From Chryseobacterium sediminis (GTDB taxonomy: Bacteria; Bacteroidota; Bacteroidia; Flavobacteriales; Weeksellaceae), in contig NZ_VUNZ01000001.1 in the NCBI RefSeq assembly GCF_008386505.1, positions 372,001 through 436,000 of the forward strand: a stretch of 64,000 nt of DNA, in the 5' to 3' direction. Position numbers and translations under genes: made by a program. This document shows, piece after piece, positions 35,794-45,519 of this stretch; positions within the stretch are counted from its first letter, which is position 1, and each line of letters opens with the position of its first letter. The notes below the pieces were generated by a model. The model ran no database searches, had not been told where the DNA came from, and saw nothing but the letters and a program-made list of their open reading frames with translations.

Positions 35794-36936
35794 TTATGGT
35801 TGTAACTTTTCAATTATATCTTTCAAAGTCTCAAATTCTGGGTCATCTAAAATATCCAAAGAGTTATTTGTTGCCAATAATATCGATTCTCTACACAGAT
35901 TAATTCTTCTCAGGAGTGGCAATACTATTGAGTTGCCATGTTGAACATATTTTTTAATTTCATTATTATTAGCTGGTATTTTATAACCTTCACGACTACT
36001 TCCGATAAGAATACCCTTATCTCTTAAACTACCCACCATATTGACAAATTGTTCTTTACTCAATGTGGACTCTCTGTTAACATTCAGATGTTCAATAAAC
36101 TCCTGAGCAGTTGTATAGTTTTTATAATGATTGGATTCGTGATATCGAACTAAGACTTTTAGAAAATTTATAGCATCTTGCAATTGCTGGGTTTCGGGCG
36201 ATGCAGTGTCAAGATAATCAAAAATACTTCGAAGACTAAGATCTGTAATTGCCTGACTGTAAAATTCGTCAGCCTTTGTTTCATTATACTCATTAATCTT
36301 ATACACTTTTGGAAAATGATTAATACTAATAATCTTTCCAGACAGTCTTTCTAAGAATTGCTGTGAATAATCGCTTTTTTTATGTTCATCAAAAATATAG
36401 CCTAATGTCCCGGCAATAAAATCAGCAACTTGTACCCCTAACTCTTTATCACTTTTATTAACAAAAAATTCTGAGCCTTCAAATAAAGTGCGTATATGAT
36501 TTTGTCTCACATAATTCTTAAATTCAAGCATAAATTCATTGCCTCCATGTTCATCAACTTTAAGTTCCAATTGTGGAAACGTTTTATAAAGCTCTTTATA
36601 CAGTATACCGTTTAAATATTTATAGAATGATCTTTTATATTTAAATCCCTCTCCGTACAGTTTCGTCTTATCAACAACTACTGAATAAATGTTGAACTTA
36701 AGCTTCACTAGCTCATCTAAAATAAGCAGCCTCCTTTTATAATTGTCTTTTACTTTAGATGATTTGATTTCTCCAGTCTGAAAATATTTTGACCTGATTT
36801 TTTCAACTTCAATATAAAATTCATCCAAATCTTCATAATTGACAATAACACTTGCAATAATAAAGTGTGTACTTTCTGTCGAAAATTTAAATGAATTATT
36901 CCCGAATTCGTCTGCGAAAGCGATAACCTGTTTCAT
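35794..36936 (-). CDS. DUF3800 protein (RNase H-like fold) with C-terminal winged-helix region
   Basis: A 380-residue protein. The N-terminal 180 residues carry the DUF3800 signature: Asp9-Glu10 in FADEFGN, Glu56/Lys58 in GEIKSSK, Asp128 in KVDEHGG, and Gln169/Asp172 in GVQVADFIAG. The acidic residues resemble an RNase H-like metal site, so nuclease activity is plausible but unproven for the family. Residues 250-380 look like a winged-helix DNA-binding tail (EQFVNMVGSLRDKGILIGSS). It is the first gene of the six-gene minus-strand operon. An upstream dyad at 37005-37021 may regulate the operon. Confidence 0.8.
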   Translation of the reverse strand: MKQVIAFADEFGNNSFKFSTESTHFIIASVIVNYEDLDEFYIEVEKIRSKYFQTGEIKSSKVKDNYKRRLLILDELVKLKFNIYSVVVDKTKLYGEGFKYKRSFYKYLNGILYKELYKTFPQLELKVDEHGGNEFMLEFKNYVRQNHIRTLFEGSEFFVNKSDKELGVQVADFIAGTLGYIFDEHKKSDYSQQFLERLSGKIISINHFPKVYKINEYNETKADEFYSQAITDLSLRSIFDYLDTASPETQQLQDAINFLKVLVRYHESNHYKNYTTAQEFIEHLNVNRESTLSKEQFVNMVGSLRDKGILIGSSREGYKIPANNNEIKKYVQHGNSIVLPLLRRINLCRESILLATNNSLDILDDPEFETLKDIIEKLQP

Positions 36937-37004
36937 GATTATAAAAGTATTACATTAAAAATACAGAAAATATAAACGGAATTTTTAATTTTGAAGAATA
37001 AATA

Positions 37005-37021
37005 TACCTAAGACATAGGTA
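37005..37021. promoter_or_regulatory. Palindrome upstream of the six-gene operon
   Basis: taccta-agaca-taggta is a 6-bp-arm dyad in the 128-bp gap between the end of the HerA gene and the DUF3800 start. It could be a repressor operator. It lacks a T-tract, so it is a poor terminator for HerA. Confidence 0.4.
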
Positions 37022-37064
37022 AAACCAAATTTTATAGAAAATTGTGGAGTTTTTAACTATCTGT

Positions 37065-38909
37065 CTAAATCCAATTTTCAATTAATCTTATTGTTTTATT
37101 ATCTGGTTCGTTTGCTTTATCTATGGAAGAAATATCAACCATGATGGGTATTTGTAGGCATTGGCCAGCAATTATACATGTGCCGGTCGGCAAAATGGGT
37201 AATGATTCAAAAGAAACTTTGTCCAAGTATGACACAGTTCTCTCAACAGCAATAATATCATTATTATTAATTAATCGGTGTAAAATGAAATTGTGCAGTT
37301 GTGAAATAATAGTTGCAGAAATATCCGAAGGCCTTTGACTGGCTATTGTCATAAAAACACCAAATTTTCGCCCTTCTTTTATTATTTCCTCAAACGTTTC
37401 TAATCTATAGTCTTTCCATGTTTCACTTTCTCTTTCGGAAATAAATGAAAGGATATTGTGAGCTTCATCAACTATTATATTTAATGATTTTTCTTTTTTC
37501 CTATTGTATTTCTTATGTTCGGAGTAAAGTTTTTGTGATACAAGTAAGGGAATCATTTTCTTTATATGCGTGTTAGTTTTATGTAAATTAATAACACAAA
37601 AAAAATTATCATCCCAAAAGTCCTCTTCATCTAAATCATCTACAACTTTAATTACAGCATCAATATCTTTATAGAAACTTTTTAGTTTATTAATAACTGG
37701 AGAAATATGTTCATTTGCAGCTCTATTACTAAATATATCATGTATTAACTGTAAATAAAGGAAATGTATAATTCTCGAAATAAAGTCTTTGCTAAATTCA
37801 TATTGATTTACTTGCTGGTAAAGTAAAGTTTCTTCTATTCTTTCTGGGTGACTTCGTAAATATGTTCTATCAAACATAAACTCACTTAGTTTATTATTAA
37901 AATCAACATCGCTAGCTAAATCAACTTCGATATTATCATCGTCGTATAGTGGAGGTAAAATTTCTCTAAAATAATCAAGAAGTAGCTCGGCTTTAACTTT
38001 ATCAGCCATTTTATATACATCTTTAACCCTTTTTCTGAGGATATTCTGAAAATATTCTAAAGCATCTTCTGAATGGAAAATTTTTTTATAAAACTCTAGT
38101 GTTCTTGCTACAAATGGTTTTTGCGTCTTTTCCGTCGCATTTGCAATTATACTGAACAGATCTTTATCAAGTAAATCGCTTTCATAAAAAATAAGTTTAT
38201 CCTTCTTTCTTATAGTACGAGTACTGAGATTGTAAATTTTTTTTTCTTCAATTATACTATATTTTGATTCATATTCTCCGTTAAAATCAAATAAAAGAAA
38301 TTTTGCATTTTTTTTAAACTTTTCCTCGTGTTTAAATTTCATGAAAAGTTCATAGTATACTTTTGCCAAGGTATATGATTTACCACTTCCTGTGTTTCCA
38401 AAAATACCAATATGGCTAGCAAAAAGTTCGTTAATACCAATTTCCACATTTTGATTGGGCTCATGAGTTAGAGTTCCAATATTTAGTGGTAAATCAGTTT
38501 TTCCTACAAACTGGTGAACATCTTGAAATTCTTTTTTATCTAGCAGAAAACATTCGTTATTAATTAGAGGAAGCTCTTTAATGCCCCTTTCAAAACCACG
38601 TTTTGTAAAAAAACCTAAGAGTTTTACTATTAAGATTCGCTTAATTTTCTTTTTTTCATTTGTATAATTTTTATCAGTAAAATTGGAATCCTCATAAATA
38701 TATTCGCCGTCAACTTTGCCGATGATACGATTAAATCCCTTTGTAATTTTAATATAGCTATTTACCGAAATATTTCTAATTATTTCGCCATTGTACAGTA
38801 GATGCGAACTATTTTTACTTTTATCAACTTCAATTTTTATCGTTCTACCTTCGACTGAAACTACTTTGCCAACTCTGAAAATAGAATCTTTTTGTAAATC
38901 TTTTTCCAT
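37065..38909 (-). CDS. HerA-family ATPase of a SIR2-HerA defence pair
   Basis: A 614-residue HerA/DUF87 ATPase. An N-terminal HAS-barrel-like beta domain (FRVGKVVSVEGRTIKIEVDK) precedes the Walker A GIFGNTGSGKS (about residues 168-178). The Walker B with glutamate is LNIIVDEAHNILSF, followed by MTIASQRPSDIS and the arginine-finger region LHNFILHRLINN. HerA proteins form hexameric DNA translocases. In SIR2-HerA systems (also called Her or Nezha) the hexamer assembles with SIR2. I chose the ATG at 38909, two bases after the SIR2 stop, over a TTG four codons upstream. Confidence 0.9.
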   Translation of the reverse strand: MEKDLQKDSIFRVGKVVSVEGRTIKIEVDKSKNSSHLLYNGEIIRNISVNSYIKITKGFNRIIGKVDGEYIYEDSNFTDKNYTNEKKKIKRILIVKLLGFFTKRGFERGIKELPLINNECFLLDKKEFQDVHQFVGKTDLPLNIGTLTHEPNQNVEIGINELFASHIGIFGNTGSGKSYTLAKVYYELFMKFKHEEKFKKNAKFLLFDFNGEYESKYSIIEEKKIYNLSTRTIRKKDKLIFYESDLLDKDLFSIIANATEKTQKPFVARTLEFYKKIFHSEDALEYFQNILRKRVKDVYKMADKVKAELLLDYFREILPPLYDDDNIEVDLASDVDFNNKLSEFMFDRTYLRSHPERIEETLLYQQVNQYEFSKDFISRIIHFLYLQLIHDIFSNRAANEHISPVINKLKSFYKDIDAVIKVVDDLDEEDFWDDNFFCVINLHKTNTHIKKMIPLLVSQKLYSEHKKYNRKKEKSLNIIVDEAHNILSFISERESETWKDYRLETFEEIIKEGRKFGVFMTIASQRPSDISATIISQLHNFILHRLINNNDIIAVERTVSYLDKVSFESLPILPTGTCIIAGQCLQIPIMVDISSIDKANEPDNKTIRLIENWI

Positions 38910-38911
38910 TC

Positions 38912-40111
38912 CTACAAGCAATTAATATTATCCAACATTTTTTTAAATATGGTTTCATTGATGATGTTAAGATTAAAATTGTCAATCTCATTTAATAATT
39001 CTACATTATGAAAATCTTTTAAATCAATATTATCTAATTTAAGATTATTAACTATATCTGTTGCAGCTTTAGTGTAAGAAGAAATAAAAACTTTTAGAGT
39101 AGGATTAGATCTTATGGCTCGGAAAGTAATATCTCGGATATGCTCGTCTGCCATTGAAAATCCGAAAATAAATAAGACACTATTTTCTTTTTCTAGTTCA
39201 TTAGCGTAAAGCCTTAACATTTCATAATATGATTTGTTGAATGTAGTATCTTTGAATTTTGCTTTTGTTGGATTTACAACTTGTAGCATTTCATATGCCG
39301 CAACGAAATCTGTAGTATCTATAATTGTTGTTTTTTCTGCTGCTTTAACAATCTCTTTAAAGGGAATATTTTTTTTGTATTTATTCCAATAATCGTTATC
39401 TAGCTTAATTATGTCTAAAAATTTAATTTTATTGTACTCTTCTTCAATTGAATAAATTGTATCAATATCATTAAACATTAATTGATTGTCCTGAAGTTTC
39501 CATGTAATTGATCCATGTATTTTTAATAGATTATAAACAGGGATTTCAGCAATGTTATCATAATGAAGACTTTTTTGATAAAAAGATTTTTTAAAATTAC
39601 TTAAGCTAAAAGTTTTTTTGAAAACACCATTAAACCCGTCATTATAATGAAGATTTAGATCTTCGATCACTTTTTCTAAAAATATATCAATATTTGTTGT
39701 AAATAAGTTAGTTTGTTTATTTACTGTATTACTCCTTCTTTGATAGACTATTTGATTAATTAATCGAAGAAAATCCTTGTAACCTTTGTAGGTATTCTGA
39801 AGTTTTTCAGTATCATTTTTTGGTGTTGAAATTAACTCATCTTTAATTAACGCTACACTGTATAACATTATATTTTTCTGCATTGCTACAACAAAGTAAC
39901 TTGCATATAAACTTGCTTTAATGTATTCTCTTAGATCTGCTTTTAATGAATTATCATTTTCTAATTCAGTGAGCCAAATTTCAATATTTCCTAAAGTTCC
40001 AAAAAAAGGATTTGAAAGGCCTGAACCAATCAAAAAATTTAGATTACAATCTTGGATCATATTCTGCCAAGTCTTCAACTTTTCATCAAATGAATTAATG
40101 GTAGCGCTCAT
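38912..40111 (-). CDS. SIR2-family NADase-like effector
   Basis: A 399-residue SIR2-domain protein. The NAD-binding loop is NFLIGSGLSNP (residues 25-35), the active-site TNID is at 139-142 (Asn140, Asp142), and the catalytic His199 is in LKIHGSITW. The C-terminal half is helical, with LFIFGFSMADEHIRDI typical of defence-type SIR2 proteins. In characterised SIR2-HerA systems the SIR2 subunit degrades NAD+ after phage infection. The conserved Asn and His suggest the same here. It is directly upstream of HerA, with a 2-bp gap. Confidence 0.88.
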   Translation of the reverse strand: MSATINSFDEKLKTWQNMIQDCNLNFLIGSGLSNPFFGTLGNIEIWLTELENDNSLKADLREYIKASLYASYFVVAMQKNIMLYSVALIKDELISTPKNDTEKLQNTYKGYKDFLRLINQIVYQRRSNTVNKQTNLFTTNIDIFLEKVIEDLNLHYNDGFNGVFKKTFSLSNFKKSFYQKSLHYDNIAEIPVYNLLKIHGSITWKLQDNQLMFNDIDTIYSIEEEYNKIKFLDIIKLDNDYWNKYKKNIPFKEIVKAAEKTTIIDTTDFVAAYEMLQVVNPTKAKFKDTTFNKSYYEMLRLYANELEKENSVLFIFGFSMADEHIRDITFRAIRSNPTLKVFISSYTKAATDIVNNLKLDNIDLKDFHNVELLNEIDNFNLNIINETIFKKMLDNINCL

Positions 40112-40499
40112 GTTCTATGGTTATTTAGTATTAATCTGAGCGAAAAATATAATATTATTTGATTTAAGCACAGATTATATCAAAAATAAAAATATTTTCT
40201 TAGGTTTTTTACGGGTTACCATAATTAATTAGGAAATTTATTCATTTCTAGCTAAGTACTTGGTTGAATATGTATTTTTACCTGAAGAAAATTCAATGAA
40301 TTTCAAATCAAAAAAACTCCAAAGTTTTCGACTTTGAAGTTTACTCAAAAATATTGAAAATAAAGCAGAATATATGTACGTTTCTTTATCTTCGTTTATA
40401 TTTATCTAATGAATTATAATTACTTGGTTAATTTTACATTCTAATTGTCAAGTATTAAAAATAGCAAAAACATCTAATTATTGAATATCAAATCTGAAT
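40112..40499. other. Gene-free stretch between the RM gene and SIR2
   Basis: This A/T-rich region has no supportable gene. It contains the RM terminator hairpin (40314-40342) and must contain the SIR2-HerA promoter. I found no convincing TTG/TAnnTTTG pair on the minus strand. Confidence 0.5.
40314..40342 (-). terminator. Hairpin downstream of the type IIG gene
   Basis: An 11-bp stem (aaactccaaag / ctttgaagttt) with one mismatch, a 7-nt loop and flanking A/T tracts. It lies 160 bp after the end of the minus-strand RM gene. Confidence 0.55.
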
Positions 40500-43400
40500 T
40501 CATAAAAATCTGTTAATAATTTCTTGTTTTTTTAAGTCTACTGTTTCGATTATTGCCTGTGCTATACCGATTTTGTTTTCTATTTTTTCAACTTCTTCAA
40601 TTAGTTTCTTTTGTATCGACTTAGATGGAGCTTTTATAGAAATAGTATTTACACTATCCATTGATGCTCTATTAGCTCTTGAAAATCTAAGTCTTTCACC
40701 TTCAAGCTTTAAAACCCAAGATAAATACTTGGGATGAATGTCATCCTTTTTAATTCTTATAACACCACAATGGTCAGTAGGATAAAATTCGTAATTTGCG
40801 GGCAAACAATTTACCATCCAATCACCATCAATACCCCAGATAACACTCGAACTTGAAAAATCATCTAGTAATTGTTTATTAATAAATCCAAATTGTTGAA
40901 AAACGTTCGCACTATATACTGGGATTCCCAATCCATCTCTATTAAGTTCTTTTTTAAGAACTCTTTTTCCAATAGAAATTGCAAAATAGTCATTGTCGCT
41001 TATTTTGTATATCCTGTCTGCTTTCAGATAGGCTTCATTATATAGCGCTTCAAGTTTCTCTTGTTCCTTATCAATTGATTGTACAGCTTCAAAAAATTCT
41101 TTATCTATTTTAGTAAACTCTTTAATCAACTTTTTTTCAATTTCATCAGGCATTACTGGTATTTTTAAATTCGAGTAAAAATCCTCTGGAACTCTTCTAT
41201 GCCCGCTGGATCCAGTCATGTTTTGCTCTGCTACTTTTCTGATATTAGGATTATTTAGAAGAGCAAAAATATATTTACTTTGCTCAGGATTATTACATCT
41301 TATAACATGAAATTCAGTACTTCCAAATCCAATTTCAGTTGGTAGATCGATTGCTAAGGCACATTTTCCGTTTTCCATGCAAGGTGTTATTTTTGCGATT
41401 AAAATATCTCCATTTTGAAAATAGGTATAACCACCGTTTTTAACGTCTTTATATTCTTTCTCCTCTATTTTTGAAATAAATCCTCTATCACTTACTGCAG
41501 CCATATCAACAAAACTAATTGTAGTTGCATTACTGATGTCCCTAATCTCGGTTTTTGAGGGATTTATGGTTGCAATAGTACTTAGTTTCACAAGATTCCA
41601 TTTCGTTTGGAAGTTGTATGTTGTACTCGGAGTTAGAGTGATTGATTTATTGAAATTAATTTTTCTAAAATCTATCATTTCATATAGGGAAGATATGGAT
41701 ACGAAACTTTTGAGAGTTTCTGGAATAGTTATCTCTGCTTTTCCAAAGTTTTGCGCAATTAAAAAATTTATTTTTTCAAAGTTTTCATTATCTTGAGGAT
41801 CATATAAAGGTGTATTTATATTATTTAAATTGTAAATATTGCTTAAAACTCTTACATCATCTTCTTCTAGAATTACGTCCCCATCCTCATTTTCTTCAAT
41901 GTTTTCACCAATTATATCTTCTAACACTGAGTCACTAATGTATTTTATACCTTCCTTTCCTTTAGCACTGCTCCATTCATAGCCCAAAAACTCTTTCATC
42001 TCTGTAATCTTAGAAGGGCTTTTAACAATAAGGACTTTTTGAGGGTTTTGATTAGCTAATACAAAATAATATAACTTGTCCTTTTCACATTCCTGCACAT
42101 ACTGTACAAATCTTAATTTTAATTCAAGTTCTTGTTCATCTTTAGATAATGCTTTGAATGTAGACTGTTTTTTTCTGTTTTTAATCTCTGCCCAATTATT
42201 AAATTCTTTAAAATATTCTAGAAATATTTCCGAATCTAATAACTCGGAACTTGGACTACCCTTAAGTAAGGTTTTATAATGTGTCAGTGAAATTTCTAGG
42301 TGAATACAATAATGTTTTAATAAATGCTCATCCTCAAATATGCTATCTTTTGTTTCATCACTTTTAAACCATGAATCGATTCTATTTTTAAAATGATCAG
42401 CAGGAGCTGGCTCCTCTTTTTTTCTTCTTATAAAAAGAGTGACAGTATTTGTACCTGTTTTTCCAAATGTTCCTTTTCCAAATTCTGCAATTGCGATAAT
42501 ATCGAAATATTTAAGTAATATTTCTCTAGTCGCTACAAAGATATTAGTTGATTTTGATGTACTTTTTGTTTTTCCTTTTGTTAATATAGATGCTGGAACA
42601 ATAATACCAGCTACTCCGTCAGGTTTTAATATTTGCTTGGCCCTTTCTATAAAAAAAGCTTCAATACTATTATTATTGGGGAAACTCTTTTCTCCAACAG
42701 TTTTTATCAACTGAAATTTTTTTCTGTCACTTTCAGACAAAGTTTCTAGAAACCCTTTTACACTATATGGAGGATTTGCAATTAAAATTGAAAAATCTTT
42801 TTCTTTTATGGTAGGTACATTCCCTAAGGCATCAGCATAAACAATGTTTATTTCATCTTGTCCGTACATAAAAGCAGATACTTTCGAAACTTTAGAAAGT
42901 CTATACTCTTTCTCAATACCTAAAATTTGTGAAAAATAGTTGCCAATCTCAGCATCTTTTATGTCTTTGATTATAGGCTTAATTTCTTGCGCATATTCAT
43001 TTAAAAAATGTCCTGCTCCACAAGCATAATCAATTACCTTGGGAATTGAATCACCTTCTATAATAATCTGTTCAAGGGGTAATGATTTTAATATAAATTT
43101 AACGATTGGCATTGGGGTAAAGAATTGACCTTCAGATTGTTTAACTCCTTGGTCAAGAAATCCTTCGAACATATCACCTAAAAATTGATGCTCTTCATCA
43201 TCCGATTTAAGTTTAATATCTTGCAGCATTTTTATAAGTGCAATTAAGACTTTAGTATTCTGGTGAAATAGCTTTTCATTATGAACATCTATGAATCCAA
43301 AATCATTATTATTATAGAATTTTAATTCTTTAAAAAATTTTTTTATAGTTTCTTGGGTTGCATCAGGATCTTTTTTGAAAAATCTAAAAGCTTCCTCAAT

Positions 43401-44417
43401 TTGATTATTACTGACATACACTACATCCTCACCTAAAAATCGCTGCATCCCCTCTTGGTAGAGTCTTTGAAGTCTATCAACTAATTCAAATGGACTATCA
43501 TAAGCAATTCCTTTCCAGTAGAATTTTAATTCTTCAGGATTATTTGTTTCATCAACTATTTTACATAAAAATAAATTTACTAATTTATCAAATGCATTTT
43601 CTCTACCAGAAACATTATGCTGTCTTAAGATAGTTGCAAACTGATGATATTTACCTTGAATATCTTTGCTACTGATTCTATCTAAGTCAGCAATGGAATA
43701 TTTTTCTTTGCCAATCTCATATGCAGGTATGTCATCTTCGAATAATCCCTTTGTGGCATAGTCTTGGGAATAAGTGTTTTTCCAAGCTTTAAAAATATCT
43801 TCTTTATCTAATAATTTAGCTTCTGCATATGTTAAAGGCTGCTGATCACCACTTGAGAGTTCTTCTAAAAGCTTTATATTATCTTTTAATGTAAGTAGAT
43901 AATAAGTTGGATGGATTATTTCGTCATCTATAAAGTCTGAAGTATATAATGCAACAAATTGCGTACTTCCTGCTTGTTTAGCATAAGATAATAATTGACC
44001 ACCATTAATTAATGTTTTTTTCCATTCATCATCAAACTCTTTACCTGATGTTTTACATTCAATAATTATAAGTGATTTTTCAGAGTTATCTTTAATCATT
44101 ATATCGGCACGACCTCCACTTGCACCATGCCCCACAATCCATCGTGGTTCAAGTTCAATATGTTGAGGTTTATAGCCTTTAGCAAAAAGTCTACTAACGC
44201 ATTCAAGTACCACAAAATTTTCTTTATTAGCAAATGTAGTAATAAAGTCACCGCTTAAAATAAGACCTTTATCAAGAGGGTAATAAATTTTTTCCTGCTT
44301 AAAATCTACCTTGAGATAAGCATCTACATCGGGGAAAAATTTTTCAAGTACATATTTACTTTTTTCAATAAACCCGATTCTTTTTAAAACCTTTTTTAAA
44401 TTTTCCTTATCAATCAT
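40500..44417 (-). CDS. Single-chain restriction-modification enzyme (type IIG-like: nuclease + N6-MTase + two TRDs)
   Basis: A 1305-residue fusion. The N-terminal nuclease has Asp105 (GGRADIMIK) and Glu120-x-Lys122 (IIIECKT). A helical connector leads to an N6-adenine methyltransferase with motif I DYACGAGHF (463-471) and motif IV NPPY (548-551). The last 400 residues hold two HsdS-type target-recognition domains (KWNLVKLSTIATINPSKTEI, then KISDNDYFAISIGKRVLKKE), each followed by a helical spacer. It therefore cuts and modifies with one polypeptide and needs no separate S subunit. All key motifs are intact. The target cannot be read from the sequence. Confidence 0.9.
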   Translation of the reverse strand: MIDKENLKKVLKRIGFIEKSKYVLEKFFPDVDAYLKVDFKQEKIYYPLDKGLILSGDFITTFANKENFVVLECVSRLFAKGYKPQHIELEPRWIVGHGASGGRADIMIKDNSEKSLIIIECKTSGKEFDDEWKKTLINGGQLLSYAKQAGSTQFVALYTSDFIDDEIIHPTYYLLTLKDNIKLLEELSSGDQQPLTYAEAKLLDKEDIFKAWKNTYSQDYATKGLFEDDIPAYEIGKEKYSIADLDRISSKDIQGKYHQFATILRQHNVSGRENAFDKLVNLFLCKIVDETNNPEELKFYWKGIAYDSPFELVDRLQRLYQEGMQRFLGEDVVYVSNNQIEEAFRFFKKDPDATQETIKKFFKELKFYNNNDFGFIDVHNEKLFHQNTKVLIALIKMLQDIKLKSDDEEHQFLGDMFEGFLDQGVKQSEGQFFTPMPIVKFILKSLPLEQIIIEGDSIPKVIDYACGAGHFLNEYAQEIKPIIKDIKDAEIGNYFSQILGIEKEYRLSKVSKVSAFMYGQDEINIVYADALGNVPTIKEKDFSILIANPPYSVKGFLETLSESDRKKFQLIKTVGEKSFPNNNSIEAFFIERAKQILKPDGVAGIIVPASILTKGKTKSTSKSTNIFVATREILLKYFDIIAIAEFGKGTFGKTGTNTVTLFIRRKKEEPAPADHFKNRIDSWFKSDETKDSIFEDEHLLKHYCIHLEISLTHYKTLLKGSPSSELLDSEIFLEYFKEFNNWAEIKNRKKQSTFKALSKDEQELELKLRFVQYVQECEKDKLYYFVLANQNPQKVLIVKSPSKITEMKEFLGYEWSSAKGKEGIKYISDSVLEDIIGENIEENEDGDVILEEDDVRVLSNIYNLNNINTPLYDPQDNENFEKINFLIAQNFGKAEITIPETLKSFVSISSLYEMIDFRKINFNKSITLTPSTTYNFQTKWNLVKLSTIATINPSKTEIRDISNATTISFVDMAAVSDRGFISKIEEKEYKDVKNGGYTYFQNGDILIAKITPCMENGKCALAIDLPTEIGFGSTEFHVIRCNNPEQSKYIFALLNNPNIRKVAEQNMTGSSGHRRVPEDFYSNLKIPVMPDEIEKKLIKEFTKIDKEFFEAVQSIDKEQEKLEALYNEAYLKADRIYKISDNDYFAISIGKRVLKKELNRDGLGIPVYSANVFQQFGFINKQLLDDFSSSSVIWGIDGDWMVNCLPANYEFYPTDHCGVIRIKKDDIHPKYLSWVLKLEGERLRFSRANRASMDSVNTISIKAPSKSIQKKLIEEVEKIENKIGIAQAIIETVDLKKQEIINRFL

Positions 44418-44759
44418 CTTATACTCATCTAGATCTACAAAAGTATCAATTTAATGGATGAAATTTATGAAAATTTTTAATATATAAGGTGTAAACTACT
44501 CGTGTAATTGAGGATTTATTATGTAAAGATATAGTAATTAAAAACTTATAATCCCAAAAAAAATGCTGATATAAAAAATATACTTCAATTTTGAAATCTA
44601 AAAAAAATCCTTAAATATTTATATTAGGAAGATCTTTAAGATAATTATTATAACAGTATATCTAATCAGAGAAATAAAATTATAAGAAGATGAACGCTAG
44701 GAAAATGCTTTTAAACAATATTGTGAAATGGAAAATAAAATATCGACATTCTTAAGATT
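44418..44759. other. Gene-free, very A/T-rich stretch
   Basis: I see no gene, repeat or clear promoter element between the XRE gene and the RM gene. It presumably carries the RM promoter. Confidence 0.5.
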
Positions 44760-45008
44760 TTACTTATTTATATTGCGAAAAAATTCTTCTAAAGTGATTT
44801 CTTTTTTTCGACAAATCTTAGCAATAGTTTTTAAGGACATATTGTAATCCGTCTTTGATGTTCCTAGTGCAATATTTTTAATTCTTCGGACAGTACTTTC
44901 TTCGATATCACATTTCGATGCAAATTCTCTCTGTGATTTTTCTTTCGAAATCCAGTTTGAATTAATATACTTGCAAATTGCAATAATAACGTCTTTCTCT
45001 TCTTCCAT
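44760..45008 (-). CDS. Small XRE-family HTH regulator
   Basis: An 82-residue protein consisting of one helix-turn-helix (SQREFASKCDIEESTVRRIK, then NIALGTS...MSLKTIAKICRKKEITLEEF). The ATG at 45008 (MEEEKDV) is preferred over a frame extending to 45206, which would encode a hydrophobic stretch unlike the family and run through the SusC promoter. A TATTTTTG box lies just upstream on the minus strand. It is on the same strand as the RM gene, 340 bp before it, and could act as a controller protein for the RM enzyme or the whole island. Confidence 0.75.
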   Translation of the reverse strand: MEEEKDVIIAICKYINSNWISKEKSQREFASKCDIEESTVRRIKNIALGTSKTDYNMSLKTIAKICRKKEITLEEFFRNINK

Positions 45009-45050
45009 TAAAACAAAATAAAGGAAAGACCAAAAATATAATGCGGTTTT

Positions 45051-45111
45051 TTGTGCGCAATAATAAAATATTATTATATTTGTAAAAGTGGTTACAATAA
45101 ATGTAACTTTG
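45051..45111 (+). promoter_or_regulatory. Tandem promoters for the SusC/SusD operon
   Basis: Two rightward promoters are visible: TTG (45051-45053), 21 bp, TATATTTG (45075-45082), and TTG (45080-45082), 21 bp, TAACTTTG (45104-45111). They would give an untranslated leader of more than 500 nt before SusC. Confidence 0.5.
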
Positions 45112-45178
45112 CGATACTTCAAAGAAATATAGAAGCTATTGCTTAGAATCTTGATTTGAAAACTGGCACTTTTTAAAG

Positions 45179-45231
45179 AGACAAGAGGATAAGTATTTAA
45201 GCTCACGACCTAGGCGTGGGCTCTCTTGTCT
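45179..45231 (+). promoter_or_regulatory. Stem-loop in the long SusC leader
   Basis: Nested pairing: an outer stem agacaagag (45179-45187) with ctcttgtct (45223-45231), and an inner stem gctcacg (45201-45207) with cgtgggc (45215-45221, one G-U). The leader also has higher GC content than its surroundings. It may be an attenuator, an antisense target or part of a small RNA. No known riboswitch class was recognised. Confidence 0.4.
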
Positions 45232-45519
45232 GTCTCAAAGGTATGCCAGTACCTCAAATCGGATAATGTAGAGTCTCACGCCGTCTTTTTCAATGCAGTT
45301 CGCTTTATCTCTACATAAAAAATCTAAGCTCGCTTCCTAAAAATAGTATCAGACACGATACAATAGGAATGTACAACCTATTGCGGCTTTAAAAAGCTTA
45401 CACGGGAACACAGATTTCATTCATATTAAATTCTTTCCGGTGCCTAAAGGTCACTGATTGCAGAACCTCACCAGTCCTTTTTCATACCAAAGGGCATCAG
45501 GAAAGTCTTTATCTAAAAA

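Noticed and set aside
45009..45206. N-terminal extension of the XRE regulator
   Set aside because: It would add a hydrophobic, family-atypical stretch and cross the rightward SusC promoters.
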